In this document: positions 30,472 to 39,169 of the stretch, piece by piece
Numbering within the stretch: the stretch's first letter is position 1
Layout: each line of letters opens with the position of its first letter
Assembly (NCBI GenBank): GCA_003963075.1
Contig: RXJV01000059.1
Span: 49,253 to 113,252, forward strand
Direction of reading: 5' to 3'
Source: Burkholderiales bacterium
GTDB taxonomy: Bacteria; Pseudomonadota; Gammaproteobacteria; Burkholderiales; Burkholderiaceae_C
DNA: 64,000 nucleotides
Made by a program: the position numbers and the translations under genes
Notes under the pieces: model-generated
Databases searched by the model: none
What the model was told of the DNA's origin: nothing
What the model saw: the letters and a program-made list of their open reading frames with translations, nothing else

Positions 30472-31356
30472 ATGAGCCTGAACTTCAGCTACCGCCACCT
30501 GTACTACTTCTGGGCTGTCGCCAAAGAGGGCGGCCTGACGCGTGCGGCGGACAAGCTGGGCCTGTCCGTGCAGACGGTGTCAACCCAGGTGCGGGAACTG
30601 GAACAAGACCTCGGTGCGGCGCTGCTGAAGCCCGCGGGCCGGGGTCTGACATTGACCGAGGCCGGCGTCGCTGCGCTGGAGCAGGCCGAACAGATCTTCC
30701 AGATCGGCGAGACCCTGCCTGAGCGGGTGCGCGATGCCGCCACGGCGCCGACGGTGCGCCTGGCCGTCGGCATTTCGGACGGCCTGCCCAAGCTCGTCGC
30801 GCAGCGCCTGCTCGCGCCGGTGCTGGACACGCCGCAGCTGCGCCTGCTCTGCCACGAGGACGAGTTCGACGACCTGCTCGGCGACCTGGCCTTGCACCGC
30901 TTCGATGTCGTGCTGGCCGACCGGCCGGCGCCGGCCAATCCCAACCTGCGGGTCTACAGCCACTCGCTGGGCCAGTCTCCGATTGCCTGGTATGCCCACC
31001 CGCGCTGGGCTGCTCAGGCAGCGCGGGACTTCCCTGCCTCATTGGCCGATGTACCGCTGCTGCTGCCCACCGCCCATGCCGCATTGCGCCCACGCCTGGA
31101 CCGCTGGCTGGCTGATCTGGGCCTGCGTCCGCGCATTGCCGGCGAATTCGAGGACAGCGCCTTGCTTGCGACGTTCGGCAGCGAAGGGCTGGGCGTGTTC
31201 CCGGCGGCGACCACCGTGGGTGATGCCTTGACCGGGCGCTACGGCGTGGAAAACGTCGGCAGTGCCGATGGCGTGGTGGAGCAGTTCTACGCCATCGGTA
31301 CCGACAAGAAGATCAGCCATCCACTGGTGCGTCGGCTGCTGCCGCCGACGGGCTGA
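30472..31356 (+). CDS. NhaR-like LysR regulator
   Basis: A 294-residue LysR-family regulator. The opening NFSYRHLYYFWAVAKEGGLTRAA and the helix-turn-helix TVSTQVRELEQDLGAALL are close to NhaR, the sodium-responsive activator of the NhaA antiporter. The effector domain also follows NhaR (IAGEFEDSALLATFG). No antiporter gene is adjacent. The divergent neighbour is the BI-1 protein, a possible target. The assignment to NhaR is by sequence pattern; the signal sensed here is unknown. Confidence 0.82.
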   Translation: MSLNFSYRHLYYFWAVAKEGGLTRAADKLGLSVQTVSTQVRELEQDLGAALLKPAGRGLTLTEAGVAALEQAEQIFQIGETLPERVRDAATAPTVRLAVGISDGLPKLVAQRLLAPVLDTPQLRLLCHEDEFDDLLGDLALHRFDVVLADRPAPANPNLRVYSHSLGQSPIAWYAHPRWAAQAARDFPASLADVPLLLPTAHAALRPRLDRWLADLGLRPRIAGEFEDSALLATFGSEGLGVFPAATTVGDALTGRYGVENVGSADGVVEQFYAIGTDKKISHPLVRRLLPPTG

Positions 31357-31374
31357 CAGCGGCACTTGCTACAG

Positions 31375-31390
31375 TTGACGTTTACGTCAA
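31375..31390. promoter_or_regulatory. LiuR-type operator upstream of ivd
   Basis: TTGACGTTTACGTCAA is a 7-bp inverted repeat (TTGACGT / ACGTCAA) with a 2-bp spacer, 62 nt before the ivd start. It resembles the binding site of LiuR, the MerR-family regulator of leucine and isovalerate breakdown. A nearly identical site lies at 41478-41493 before the thiolase gene. No LiuR gene is in the window. Confidence 0.75.
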
Positions 31391-31452
31391 TCAGCACACC
31401 CTGCGGGCCCGGCACGAGCGGGCGCTGGCGGGGCCGACAGGAGACCTTCCCC

Positions 31453-32631
31453 ATGAATCTGCCCGGCCTGAACTTCCAACTCGGCGAGGACATCGATGCG
31501 CTGCGCGACGCGGTGCGCGCGTTCGCCGACGAGGAGATCGCTCCACGCGCCGCCGAGATCGACCGCAGCGACCAGTTCCCGATGGATCTGTGGCGCAAGA
31601 TGGGCGAGCTGGGCGTGCTGGGCATCACGGTGCCAGAGCAGTACGGCGGCGCCAACATGGGCTACCTGGCCCACATGGTGGCGATGGAGGAGATCAGCCG
31701 CGCCAGCGCTTCAGTGGGTCTGTCCTACGGCGCGCACAGCAATCTGTGCGTGAACCAGATCAAGCGCAACGGCAATGACGCGCAGCGCGCCAAATACCTG
31801 CCCAAGCTGATCAGCGGCGAGCATGTCGGTGCGCTGGCGATGAGCGAACCCGGCGCCGGCTCGGACGTCATCAGCATGAAGCTGCGCGCCGAGGACAAGG
31901 GCGGCTACTACGTCCTCAACGGCAGCAAGATGTGGATCACCAACGGGCCGGACGCCGACACCCTCGTCGTCTACGCCAAGACCGAGCCGGAGCTGGGCGC
32001 GCGGGGTGTGACCGCCTTCCTGATCGAGCGCGGGATGCGCGGCTTCAGCATCGCGCAGAAGCTCGACAAGCTCGGCATGCGCGGCAGCCACACCGGCGAG
32101 CTGGTGTTCCAGGATGTCGAGGTGCCGGCCGAGAACGTGCTGGGCGGCGTCAACAACGGCGCCAAGGTGCTGATGTCGGGCCTGGACTACGAGCGCGCCG
32201 TGCTGACCGGCGGCCCGCTGGGCATCATGCAGAGCGTGATGGACCACGTGATTCCCTACATCCACGACCGCAAGCAGTTCGGTCAGAGCATCGGCGAGTT
32301 CCAGCTTATCCAGGGCAAGGTAGCCGATATGTACACCGTGCTGCAGGCGGCGCGCAGCTTCGCCTACACGGTCGCCAAGAACCTCGACCTGCTGGGTGCC
32401 GAGCATGTCCGCCAGGTGCGCAAGGACTGCGCCTCGGTCATCCTGTGGACCGCCGAGAAGGCCACCTGGATGGCCGGCGAGGGTGTGCAGATTTTCGGCG
32501 GCAATGGTTACATCAACGAGTACCCGCTGGGCCGGCTCTGGCGCGACGCGAAGCTGTACGAGATCGGTGCCGGCACCAGCGAGATCCGCCGCATGCTGAT
32601 CGGCCGCGAGTTGTTTGCCGAGACAATGTGA
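31453..32631 (+). CDS. ivd: Isovaleryl-CoA dehydrogenase
   Basis: A 392-residue flavoenzyme of leucine degradation that converts isovaleryl-CoA to 3-methylcrotonyl-CoA. Acyl-CoA dehydrogenase motifs are clear ([16 protein letters not shown]). The catalytic base is in the position typical of isovaleryl-CoA dehydrogenase, Glu247 in [10 protein letters not shown]. The usual C-terminal base is replaced in [12 protein letters not shown]. This distinguishes it from general short-chain enzymes. A LiuR-type operator lies upstream. The carbonic anhydrase gene follows after 3 nt. Confidence 0.95.
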   Translation: MNLPGLNFQLGEDIDALRDAVRAFADEEIAPRAAEIDRSDQFPMDLWRKMGELGVLGITVPEQYGGANMGYLAHMVAMEEISRASASVGLSYGAHSNLCVNQIKRNGNDAQRAKYLPKLISGEHVGALAMSEPGAGSDVISMKLRAEDKGGYYVLNGSKMWITNGPDADTLVVYAKTEPELGARGVTAFLIERGMRGFSIAQKLDKLGMRGSHTGELVFQDVEVPAENVLGGVNNGAKVLMSGLDYERAVLTGGPLGIMQSVMDHVIPYIHDRKQFGQSIGEFQLIQGKVADMYTVLQAARSFAYTVAKNLDLLGAEHVRQVRKDCASVILWTAEKATWMAGEGVQIFGGNGYINEYPLGRLWRDAKLYEIGAGTSEIRRMLIGRELFAETM

Positions 32632-32634
32632 GGC

Positions 32635-33330
32635 ATGCCCTACCGCCTGCATGACCTGCTGAACCAGAACCGCGAATGGGCGGCCCGCGTCGAGTCCGAG
32701 CGGCCCGGCTTTTTCACCAGCCTGCTCGCCCAGCAGGCGCCGCAGTACCTGTGGATCGGCTGTGCCGACAGCCGCGTGCCGGCCAACGAGATCCTCGGCC
32801 TGTTGCCCGGCGATGTCTTCGTGCACCGCAATGTCGCGAACGTGGTCGTGCACAGCGACATGAACGCGCTGTCGGTGATGCAGTTCGCGATCGACCAGCT
32901 GCAGGTCCACCACGTGATGGTGGTGGGCCACTACGGCTGCGGCGGCGTGCGCGCGGCACTGCTCGGCCTGCGCGTGGGCGTGGTGGACAACTGGATCCGG
33001 CACGTGCAGGACGTGCGCAAGAAGCACCGTGCCTGGCTGGACACACTGGCGGGCGACACCGAGAAGCTGCAGGCCCTGTGCGAGCTCAATGTGCTGGAGC
33101 AGGCCCTGAACGTCTGCGAGACCACCGTGGTCCAGGACGCCTGGGCCCGCAACCAGACCGTGGTGGTGCACGGCTGGGTCTATGGCCTGCACAACGGCCT
33201 GCTCGAAGACCTCGAGATGACCGTGCGCAGTGCCGAGGAGGTCGAGCCGGCCTACGAGCAGGCACTCGCCGCGCTGAAACTTCGGCTGAGCGCGCGCAAA
33301 GAAAAGCCGGCCTCGCAGGAGGCCGGCTGA
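32635..33330 (+). CDS. can: Beta-class carbonic anhydrase
   Basis: A 231-residue zinc enzyme interconverting CO2 and bicarbonate. Zinc ligands and the Asp-Arg dyad are visible: Cys43, Asp45, Arg47 (CADSR), His99 and Cys102 (GHYGCGG). Placed 3 nt after ivd, it may supply bicarbonate to the biotin-dependent methylcrotonyl-CoA carboxylase that acts next in leucine breakdown; that link is inferred. Its last codons form the stem of a terminator that serves the convergent gene. Confidence 0.95.
   Translation: MPYRLHDLLNQNREWAARVESERPGFFTSLLAQQAPQYLWIGCADSRVPANEILGLLPGDVFVHRNVANVVVHSDMNALSVMQFAIDQLQVHHVMVVGHYGCGGVRAALLGLRVGVVDNWIRHVQDVRKKHRAWLDTLAGDTEKLQALCELNVLEQALNVCETTVVQDAWARNQTVVVHGWVYGLHNGLLEDLEMTVRSAEEVEPAYEQALAALKLRLSARKEKPASQEAG
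33297..33328 (-). terminator. Rho-independent terminator for the PEP-CTERM gene
   Basis: AGCCGGCCTC-GCAG-GAGGCCGGCT (33305-33328) is a perfect 10-bp stem. On the minus strand it is followed by TTTTCTTT, so it ends transcription of the PEP-CTERM gene. It lies inside the final codons of can on the plus strand, where there is no T-tract. Confidence 0.8.
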
Positions 33331-33363
33331 GCCAGCAAGACGGATGCCGCCGGCGACGCTCGA

Positions 33364-34008
33364 TCAGCGCGGCTGACGGCGGATCTGGAAGGCCACCAGG
33401 CCAAGGCCGAGGGCGAGCAGCAGATAGGTCGAAGGTTCCGGAACCGCCGCGACGTTGATGACGCCGGCGTAAGAGCCGCCGGCGGTGCCGGTGACCTGAC
33501 CGCGGACTTCGAGCGTGTAGGTGCCGGCGGACAACGGGCTGTCCGTTTGGATCAGGTTGAGCGGACCAGAGCCGATGGCCACCTGACTCGAGCTGTTGGT
33601 CTGAGCGTTGGTGTTCCAGCTCAGGATCAGCGACGACGACGAGGGAGGATTGGTTTTCCAGCTGGTGCCAGCCGCGACCGGCGCACCGGTGTACAGACGT
33701 GCCTGCAGACCTTGAATCGCAAAAAAGTTGCCGAGGTCCAGCGAGGCCGTGAAGCTGCTGTAGCCCACGTCCGGCACCGTGAAGGTATAGGTGTCGTAGA
33801 ACGTGGCCGCCTGGGCAAAGGAGTTGCCACCAATCGAGGACACGGTGCCACCGCTGACCGAGAAGCTGTTGCCATAGCTCACCGAACTGGTGGCAAAGCT
33901 ACCCAGGTTGACCTGCTTGCTGACAGCAGGGGCCTGAGCCTGAGACGCGCCTGCCGCGCAGGTCAGTGAAAGGACGACGAGCGCTGAGCGAAACGAATGC
34001 ATGGCCAT
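33364..34008 (-). CDS. FxDxF-type PEP-CTERM secreted protein
   Basis: A 214-residue exported protein. It has a signal peptide (SALVVLSLTCAAGASQAQ). The body is rich in Ser, Thr, Gly and Asn, with an FxDxY segment (TFYDTYTF). The C-terminal sorting tail is VPEPSTYLLLALGLGLVAF followed by basic residues, the signal recognised by exosortase. The protein is probably anchored transiently and released to the cell surface or matrix. The start at 34008 has GGAG 5 nt upstream. Exosortase is not in the window. A C9 run lies just upstream on this strand. Confidence 0.88.
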   Translation of the reverse strand: MAMHSFRSALVVLSLTCAAGASQAQAPAVSKQVNLGSFATSSVSYGNSFSVSGGTVSSIGGNSFAQAATFYDTYTFTVPDVGYSSFTASLDLGNFFAIQGLQARLYTGAPVAAGTSWKTNPPSSSSLILSWNTNAQTNSSSQVAIGSGPLNLIQTDSPLSAGTYTLEVRGQVTGTAGGSYAGVINVAAVPEPSTYLLLALGLGLVAFQIRRQPR

Positions 34009-34411
34009 AGGAACTCCGGCAGATGACGGGCAAGGGGGGGGGTGGGGATGCGTGCAGGGCACGCGACCTGTCCACTATCGCGCCGGCTCGCGACAACTGG
34101 CACCATCAAACTCCGCGCCCTGCTGGACCGATCGGATCATGGTCTGTGAATCGCACTGCCACAAGGCATCCAAGCGGCCCATGGCGGCCGCCGGCCGGTC
34201 CGCGCCTCCCTCGTTTGAAGTCGACGCCCCGCCGGGCAGTCGAAACCCCGTCGTAGCGGCCGGTCATGCGGCGCGGCATTGACCTGCTGACCCGCGATCT
34301 TCGGTCAGGGCATGTGCGCAACGGCTGGCCGCGCGATCCGGCGCGGCGGCCATCAGCCACTCGGGCTGGCCCCGAGGCCGCAGCGCCGGTCGGTTGACAG
34401 AATGCGGCGCC
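34009..34411. other. Gene-free 400-bp stretch with a nine-G homopolymer
   Basis: No convincing gene is seen between the divergent PEP-CTERM and TMEM175 genes. The plus strand has nine G at 34034-34042, which reads as C9 26-34 nt before the PEP-CTERM start and could slip. CAGAAT at 34398-34403 lies 8 nt before the TMEM175 ATG. Confidence 0.5.
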
Positions 34412-35059
34412 ATGGATCATCAGGCCGCCGAACCCGGCACACCGTTCAAGCCACAGCTCGCCAAACATCGCTTCGATGCCCTGCAGGATGGCGTCTACGC
34501 GATTGCGCTGACATTGCTCGTGCTGGAACTGCGCCTGCCGGCCGAGTTGCGCATACACCACTCCGGCGAGCTGCTTGCGGCCCTGGTCGACTTGCTGCCT
34601 CGCATGATGGCGTGGCTGATCAGCTTCTTCGTGCTGGCCATCTTCTGGCATGCATCGCTGCGCACCCAGGCCTGGGTACGCCACCTGGACAACCAACTGG
34701 TCTGGATCAACATCGCTTCACTGCTGTTCGCCAGCTTTCTGCCGTTTGCCTCCAGCCTGGTGGGCGAGTATCCCGACCTGCTGCCCTCCCAATGCCTGTA
34801 CGCCGCCGCCATGGCCGGTATGGCCTTGACCGCCCTCTGGCAGCTGAGACATCTGCGCTTGCACCCCGAGCTCTGCCACAGCCCGATGCCGGCCGGCGTG
34901 CGCAAGGCGGCCAAGCTGCGCATCCTGGGCCTGCTCGGCACGGTGGTGCTCGCCGTGCTGATCGCGATGCTGGACCCACGCTTCGCGACCATGGCCTTCA
35001 TGCTGATGGCCGTCATCGGCCCCTTGAGCGCCCGCGTCGAGCGCCGCACGCCGGGCTGA
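34412..35059 (+). CDS. TMEM175-family (DUF1211) potassium channel-like protein
   Basis: A 215-residue membrane protein with about six hydrophobic segments. The signature RFDALQDGVYAIALTLLVLE in the first helix matches bacterial TMEM175 proteins, which form potassium-permeable channels with a hydrophobic gate. The start is ATG 34412; a -10-like box lies just upstream and no ribosome-binding site is seen. It ends 18 nt before the convergent M16 gene. Transport activity is inferred from the family. Confidence 0.85.
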   Translation: MDHQAAEPGTPFKPQLAKHRFDALQDGVYAIALTLLVLELRLPAELRIHHSGELLAALVDLLPRMMAWLISFFVLAIFWHASLRTQAWVRHLDNQLVWINIASLLFASFLPFASSLVGEYPDLLPSQCLYAAAMAGMALTALWQLRHLRLHPELCHSPMPAGVRKAAKLRILGLLGTVVLAVLIAMLDPRFATMAFMLMAVIGPLSARVERRTPG

Positions 35060-35077
35060 ACCGGCGCGCGCCGCAGC

Positions 35078-36502
35078 TCAGGGTTTCACCACCTGGAACT
35101 CGCCAAAGGCCTTGAGCTGCTCGCCGATCTTCTCGGCATCGCCCACCACCACCCAGCTCTGCTCGTCCGGGTTGAAGTACTTCTTGCCCATGGCCTGCAC
35201 CTGTGCCGGTGAGACCTTTTGCACCGCCGGGACGAACTTCCCGAGGAAGTCGGCCGGCAGACCCACCAGCCAGTTGTTGGCAAGCTGGCGCGCCACGGCG
35301 CCTTGCAGCTGTGTGGTGACGAGGTAGGTGCCCGCCATATAGCGCTTGTTCATCGCCAGCTCGTCGGCCGGCACGGGCTCGCTGCCGATGCGGCGGTACT
35401 CGTTGATGAACTCGGTGATGGACGCGCCGGTCACCTCGTTGCGCACATCGGCGCCACCGTTGATGGCGCCACCGACGCGGAAGGACAGGCCGCCCGCACG
35501 GGCGCCGTAGGTATAGCCCTTTTCCTCGCGCAGCTTGATGTTCACGCGGCTGGAGAAGCCCTGGCCGAGGATGGTGCTGGTCAGGCGCAGGGCCACCTGG
35601 TCGTCGCCACTGGCGGGCATACCGGGGCGGCCCAGGCGCAGCGTGGCCTGCACGCTGCCGGGGCGCTCCAGCAGCAGTTTCTGCACGGGCCGGCTGGCGG
35701 GCGGCGGCGTCAGGTCGGCCACGGGCTCGCCGCTGGCTTTCCAGTCGCCAAAGGCCTCTTGGGCCAGCTTGAGTGCGGTGGCATCGTCGATGCGGCCGGT
35801 GATGACGAGCAGGGCCCGGTCGGGGCGGAAGCGCCGCGCGTGCTCGCCGCGCAGACCTTCGGCCGTGACGGCATGGATGGCCGCTTCGTTCTCTTGCGTG
35901 CGGCCGTAGGCATGGTCGCCATAGATGGCCCCATCCAGCGCCTTCGCGGCGCGAAAGCTCGGCTGGGTGCTGGAGGCCTTGAGGCCCTGCAGCGCATTGG
36001 CCTTGGCCAGCTGCACCTCGTCGTCCGGGAAGGCCGGGTTGCGCGCCACGTCGGCCAGCAGGCGGACCATGCTGCCGGCATGCGAGGCCAGGGCGTTGGC
36101 AGACAGGCTGATGCCGTCATTGCCCGCATTGGCGGACAGGTCGCCGCCCATGGACTGGGCGGCTTCGGCGATCTGCTTGGAACCGAGCGTGGCGGTGCCG
36201 CCGGTCAGCAGGCCTGCCAGCAGCTTGGCGCGGCCGGGGGCGTCGGGCGCATCGGCGCCAAAGCCGGCGCCGCGCAAGGCCAGCACGAAGTCCACGCGCG
36301 GAATGCCGTTGCGCGGTACCACCCAGACCTGCAGCCCGTTGGGCAGGGTCTGCTGGGTGATCTTGGGCACGGTCAGGGGCTTGTCCTGGCCGAAAGGGGG
36401 CAGTTCCTTGGGCAGCTCGACGCGGCCGGCCTGGGCCAGGCCGGCAAGGACGAGGCCGGTAGCAACCAGGCCGAGGCGGAAGGCGGGGAGGAGGGTCGTC
36501 AT
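35078..36502 (-). CDS. M16 peptidase, zinc motif lost (non-catalytic partner)
   Basis: A 474-residue exported protein of the M16B insulinase family with a signal peptide ending GLAQA. It keeps the fold signature (TLPNGLQVWVVPR, GEHARRFRPDRALLVITG). The zinc motif HxxEH is missing: the aligned stretch is RAKLLAGLL. It lies 16 nt after the stop of the active partner gene. By analogy with other bacterial M16B pairs, the two should form a heterodimer in which this chain shapes the chamber. Periplasmic location is predicted. Confidence 0.88.
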   Translation of the reverse strand: MTTLLPAFRLGLVATGLVLAGLAQAGRVELPKELPPFGQDKPLTVPKITQQTLPNGLQVWVVPRNGIPRVDFVLALRGAGFGADAPDAPGRAKLLAGLLTGGTATLGSKQIAEAAQSMGGDLSANAGNDGISLSANALASHAGSMVRLLADVARNPAFPDDEVQLAKANALQGLKASSTQPSFRAAKALDGAIYGDHAYGRTQENEAAIHAVTAEGLRGEHARRFRPDRALLVITGRIDDATALKLAQEAFGDWKASGEPVADLTPPPASRPVQKLLLERPGSVQATLRLGRPGMPASGDDQVALRLTSTILGQGFSSRVNIKLREEKGYTYGARAGGLSFRVGGAINGGADVRNEVTGASITEFINEYRRIGSEPVPADELAMNKRYMAGTYLVTTQLQGAVARQLANNWLVGLPADFLGKFVPAVQKVSPAQVQAMGKKYFNPDEQSWVVVGDAEKIGEQLKAFGEFQVVKP

Positions 36503-36518
36503 GGTCGGTCCTTCGGCA

Positions 36519-37952
36519 TCAGGGCTTGGAGGCCGCCGCAGCGGGGGCGGCGGCCGGGGCGGCCAGCATGGCAGCTGGCTTGCGGTCGATGACGGAGCGG
36601 TTGGCTTTCGTCAGGTAGGTGGCGGCCACGCGCTGGACGTCGGCCGAGCTCACGGCCTCGATCCAGGCCGGGATCTTGTTCACCACCTGCGCGTCGCCCC
36701 ACAGCGCCTGCAGCTTGGCCAGGCGGTCGGCCCGCCTCAGGTACATCTCCAGGTCGTTGTACCAACTGGCCAGCAAGGCGGTTTTCAGGTGCTTGAGCTC
36801 CGTGTCGGTGACACCGTCCTTCACGATGCGGGCGATCTCCTCATCCATGCCGGCCAGCAGCGCATCGGCCGTGGTGTTCGGCTTGTAGAGGGCGAACACG
36901 GTGAACAGGCTGGGGCCGTCGTATTCCCAGATGCTGGTCAGGCCGTACAGGGAGTCGAGGTTGAGCGCCAACTGGCGGCCCTTGACCAGGCCCTGGTAAA
37001 GCCGTGACGCCTCGCCGCCGGCCAGCAACTGGCCCAGCACGGCAAAGGGTGCCTGTTCGGCGCTGCCCCGACTCGGCAGCTTCCAGGCGGCCGCGATGGC
37101 GGGCACCTGGGCCAGCTTGTCGGGCTGGGTCAGGCGGCGCTCGGCGGTGTTGAGGCCTTCGCTGAAATCGGTTGGCTTCGGCGCAGGCCGGGCGGCGATC
37201 TTGCCGAAGTACTTCTCGGCCAGTGCGAAGCCCTGGGCGGGCGTCACATCACCGGCAATCGACAGCACGGCATTGTTCGGGCCGTAGAAGTCGCGGTGGA
37301 AGGCGCGCACGTCGTCGAGGTTGGCGTTCTCCAGGTCAACGAAGCTGCCGTAGCCGTCGTGGGCGTTTTCCCACTTGTCGAAGGCCAGGGCCGAGATGTC
37401 CAGCCACATGAAGCCGCCGTAGGGCTGGTTCTGCACGTTGACGCGGATCTCTTCCTTCACCACGTCCTGCTGGTTCTTCAGCGTGGTAGGGTTGAAGTCC
37501 AGCGTCGTCATGCGGTCAGCCTCCAGCCACAGGATGGACTCCAGCGCCGACGACGGAGCCGTTTCGATGTAGTTGGTGAAGTCCGGCCGCGTGGAGCCGT
37601 TGTTGTTGCCGCCACCCGAGGTGATGACGGTGTCGAACACGCCCTTGGGCGCCTTGGGCGTGCCCTGGAACATCAGGTGTTCGAACAGGTGGGCAAAGCC
37701 CGTGCGGTTGCGCGGCTCCAGCCGCATGCCGACCTTGTAGACCACACTCACACCGACCGTCGGGCTGCTCGCGTCAGGTGAAACGACGACGGTCAGGCCG
37801 TTGGCCAGGGTCTTCACGTGCACGGGAATCTGCCAGCGGTCGGCCGAAGCGGCCTGAGCCGCGGCCGGGGCAGCCAGTGCGGGGCCCTGGGTCAACGCGA
37901 GGGCGGCGGCGCTCAGCAGGCTGAGCGCGGCCCGGCGGGTGGTGTTCAACAT
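36519..37952 (-). CDS. M16 zinc metallopeptidase, catalytic subunit
   Basis: A 477-residue exported peptidase. The N-terminus has a twin-arginine pair (TTRRAALSLLSAAALAL) and a cleavage region near ALAAP. The zinc motif is intact (His88, Glu91, His92 in GFAHLFEHLMFQGT). A downstream glutamate in ESILWLEADRM is the likely third ligand. It is the first gene of a two-gene operon with the inactive paralogue. GGAGG precedes the ATG. It may degrade small peptides or signal peptides in the periplasm. Confidence 0.92.
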   Translation of the reverse strand: MLNTTRRAALSLLSAAALALTQGPALAAPAAAQAASADRWQIPVHVKTLANGLTVVVSPDASSPTVGVSVVYKVGMRLEPRNRTGFAHLFEHLMFQGTPKAPKGVFDTVITSGGGNNNGSTRPDFTNYIETAPSSALESILWLEADRMTTLDFNPTTLKNQQDVVKEEIRVNVQNQPYGGFMWLDISALAFDKWENAHDGYGSFVDLENANLDDVRAFHRDFYGPNNAVLSIAGDVTPAQGFALAEKYFGKIAARPAPKPTDFSEGLNTAERRLTQPDKLAQVPAIAAAWKLPSRGSAEQAPFAVLGQLLAGGEASRLYQGLVKGRQLALNLDSLYGLTSIWEYDGPSLFTVFALYKPNTTADALLAGMDEEIARIVKDGVTDTELKHLKTALLASWYNDLEMYLRRADRLAKLQALWGDAQVVNKIPAWIEAVSSADVQRVAATYLTKANRSVIDRKPAAMLAAPAAAPAAAASKP

Positions 37953-38014
37953 GGGTCCTCCAGAGGCGTTCGGCCGGAGTTTCGGCGCAGTCGCTCCCCG
38001 TGCCGCTTGGCACA

Positions 38015-38028
38015 CCGGGTTAACCCGG
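38015..38028. promoter_or_regulatory. Perfect 14-bp palindrome upstream of the M16 operon
   Basis: CCGGGTTAACCCGG is a perfect palindrome 63-76 nt before the M16 operon start. A small hairpin TGCC-gctt-GGCA lies next to it (38001-38012). It could be an operator for the peptidase genes. No regulator gene is adjacent. Confidence 0.4.
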
Positions 38029-38069
38029 CGATGCGGCGGCAATCGCAAACCCGCACAGCAAGGCAGCTG

Positions 38070-38438
38070 CTAACCCTGCGTCGGCCGGAACACCCGCACC
38101 CGGTGCCCGTCCGGGTCGGCCGTCACGGCCGTGAAGCCGAAGTCCATCGCGGTGGGCGACTGCAGCAGCGGCCAGCCCGCCGCCTGCCAGGCCGACACCG
38201 CGGCATGCACTTGCTCATCGCTGCCCACCGTGATGCCGATCTCTGCGCCACCGCCACGGTGCGCGCCGGCCGGCTGCACATCATGCGCGCCCCACAGGCC
38301 CAGCATCGTCCGCTCGTTGAGCATGAACATCGCGAAGTTGGGGCTCTGCTCGACGGGGTCGCGACCGAGCAGCGCGCGGTAGAAGGCCACGCTCTCGGCG
38401 GGGCTGTTGACATAGAGGATCAGGCAGTCGGGTTGCAT
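38070..38438 (-). CDS. VOC (glyoxalase-like) family protein
   Basis: A 122-residue single VOC module pair. CLILYVNSPAESVAFYRALL at the N-terminus and the C-terminal TAVTADPDGHRVRVFRPTQ are typical of glyoxalase/bleomycin-resistance proteins. AGGAG lies 7 nt before the ATG. The metal-binding and substrate residues cannot be assigned, so catalytic function is uncertain. It stands alone on the minus strand, divergent from the DUF3297 gene. Confidence 0.82.
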   Translation of the reverse strand: MQPDCLILYVNSPAESVAFYRALLGRDPVEQSPNFAMFMLNERTMLGLWGAHDVQPAGAHRGGGAEIGITVGSDEQVHAAVSAWQAAGWPLLQSPTAMDFGFTAVTADPDGHRVRVFRPTQG

Positions 38439-38546
38439 CAGTTGCTCCTGGGTTGAAGTGCCGCCATCGTCGACACCGGCGGTGACAGGGTCTGTCAGCA
38501 GGGCGGGCAAAATGCCCTCCCAACAGACCTCGACCACCACCAGCCC

Positions 38547-38789
38547 ATGAACGACTCCCGCCCCGAACTGCCCGACCATCTCAGCGTCGACCCGCGCAGC
38601 CCCCACCATGTCGCCGCCGTGTTCGAGCACGACATCGGCATCCGCTTCAACGGCAAGGAGCGCAGCGATGTCGAGGAGTACTGCATCAGCGAGGGCTGGA
38701 TCAAGGTGCCTGCCGGCAAGACGCTGGACCGCAAGGGCCGGCCGCTGTGCATCAAGCTCAAGGGCGTGGTCGAGGCCTTCTACCGCTGA
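38547..38789 (+). CDS. DUF3297 family protein
   Basis: An 80-residue soluble protein matching DUF3297. The recognisable segments are LSVDPRSPHHV, GIRFNGKERSDVEEYCISEG, WIKVPAGKTLDRKGRPLCIK and LKGVVEAFYR. The family is widespread in proteobacteria with no firm function. Its 3' end overlaps the convergent membrane protein gene by 10 nt. Confidence 0.88.
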   Translation: MNDSRPELPDHLSVDPRSPHHVAAVFEHDIGIRFNGKERSDVEEYCISEGWIKVPAGKTLDRKGRPLCIKLKGVVEAFYR

Positions 38790-39169
38790 AGCAGGCCCGC
38801 CAGCACCAGGGCGGCGGCGGCCAGCAGGGCCACCCAGCCGATATGCCGTCCGCGCGTGGCCCACGCGGCCAGCGCTGACGCCGCGATCAGGCCTGCCGCC
38901 ACGGCCATCTCGAGGGCGGAGCCCCCTTCGGCGTGGCCCGGCCCGGCCCGCCACGCCAGCACCGCAGCCAGCGTCCATCCGAACACGCTGGCGAGGTGCC
39001 AGCTGCCCCACAGGATGCGGGTCTGGTAGGCGCGCAGCACCGGTGCGCCCGCCTCGGGCACCAGCGTGCCGGCCCGCAGGTGGCGAAAGATCAGGCGCTC
39101 GCCCAGCACCGAGTGCACGATGCCGATCAGCACCAGCAGGGCCGCGGCGGCCAGCCACCAGCCGTTCAT
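38780..39169 (-). CDS. Small four-helix membrane protein linked to P450
   Basis: A 129-residue protein with about four hydrophobic segments (LAAAALLVLIGIVHSVLG, LASVFGWTLAAVLAW, AVAAGLIAASALAAW, VALLAAAALVLAGLL). The VHSVLGERLIFRHLR segment is reminiscent of small uncharacterised membrane families. Its ATG overlaps the P450 stop by 4 nt (ATGA), so the two are translated together. I cannot assign a function; a role in localising the P450 or handling its substrate is possible. Confidence 0.7.
   Translation of the reverse strand: MNGWWLAAAALLVLIGIVHSVLGERLIFRHLRAGTLVPEAGAPVLRAYQTRILWGSWHLASVFGWTLAAVLAWRAGPGHAEGGSALEMAVAAGLIAASALAAWATRGRHIGWVALLAAAALVLAGLLQR

Noticed and set aside
34106..34696. 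Minus-strand open frame across the PEP-CTERM/TMEM175 gap
   Set aside because: It overlaps the TMEM175 coding region in the opposite strand and has no recognisable features.
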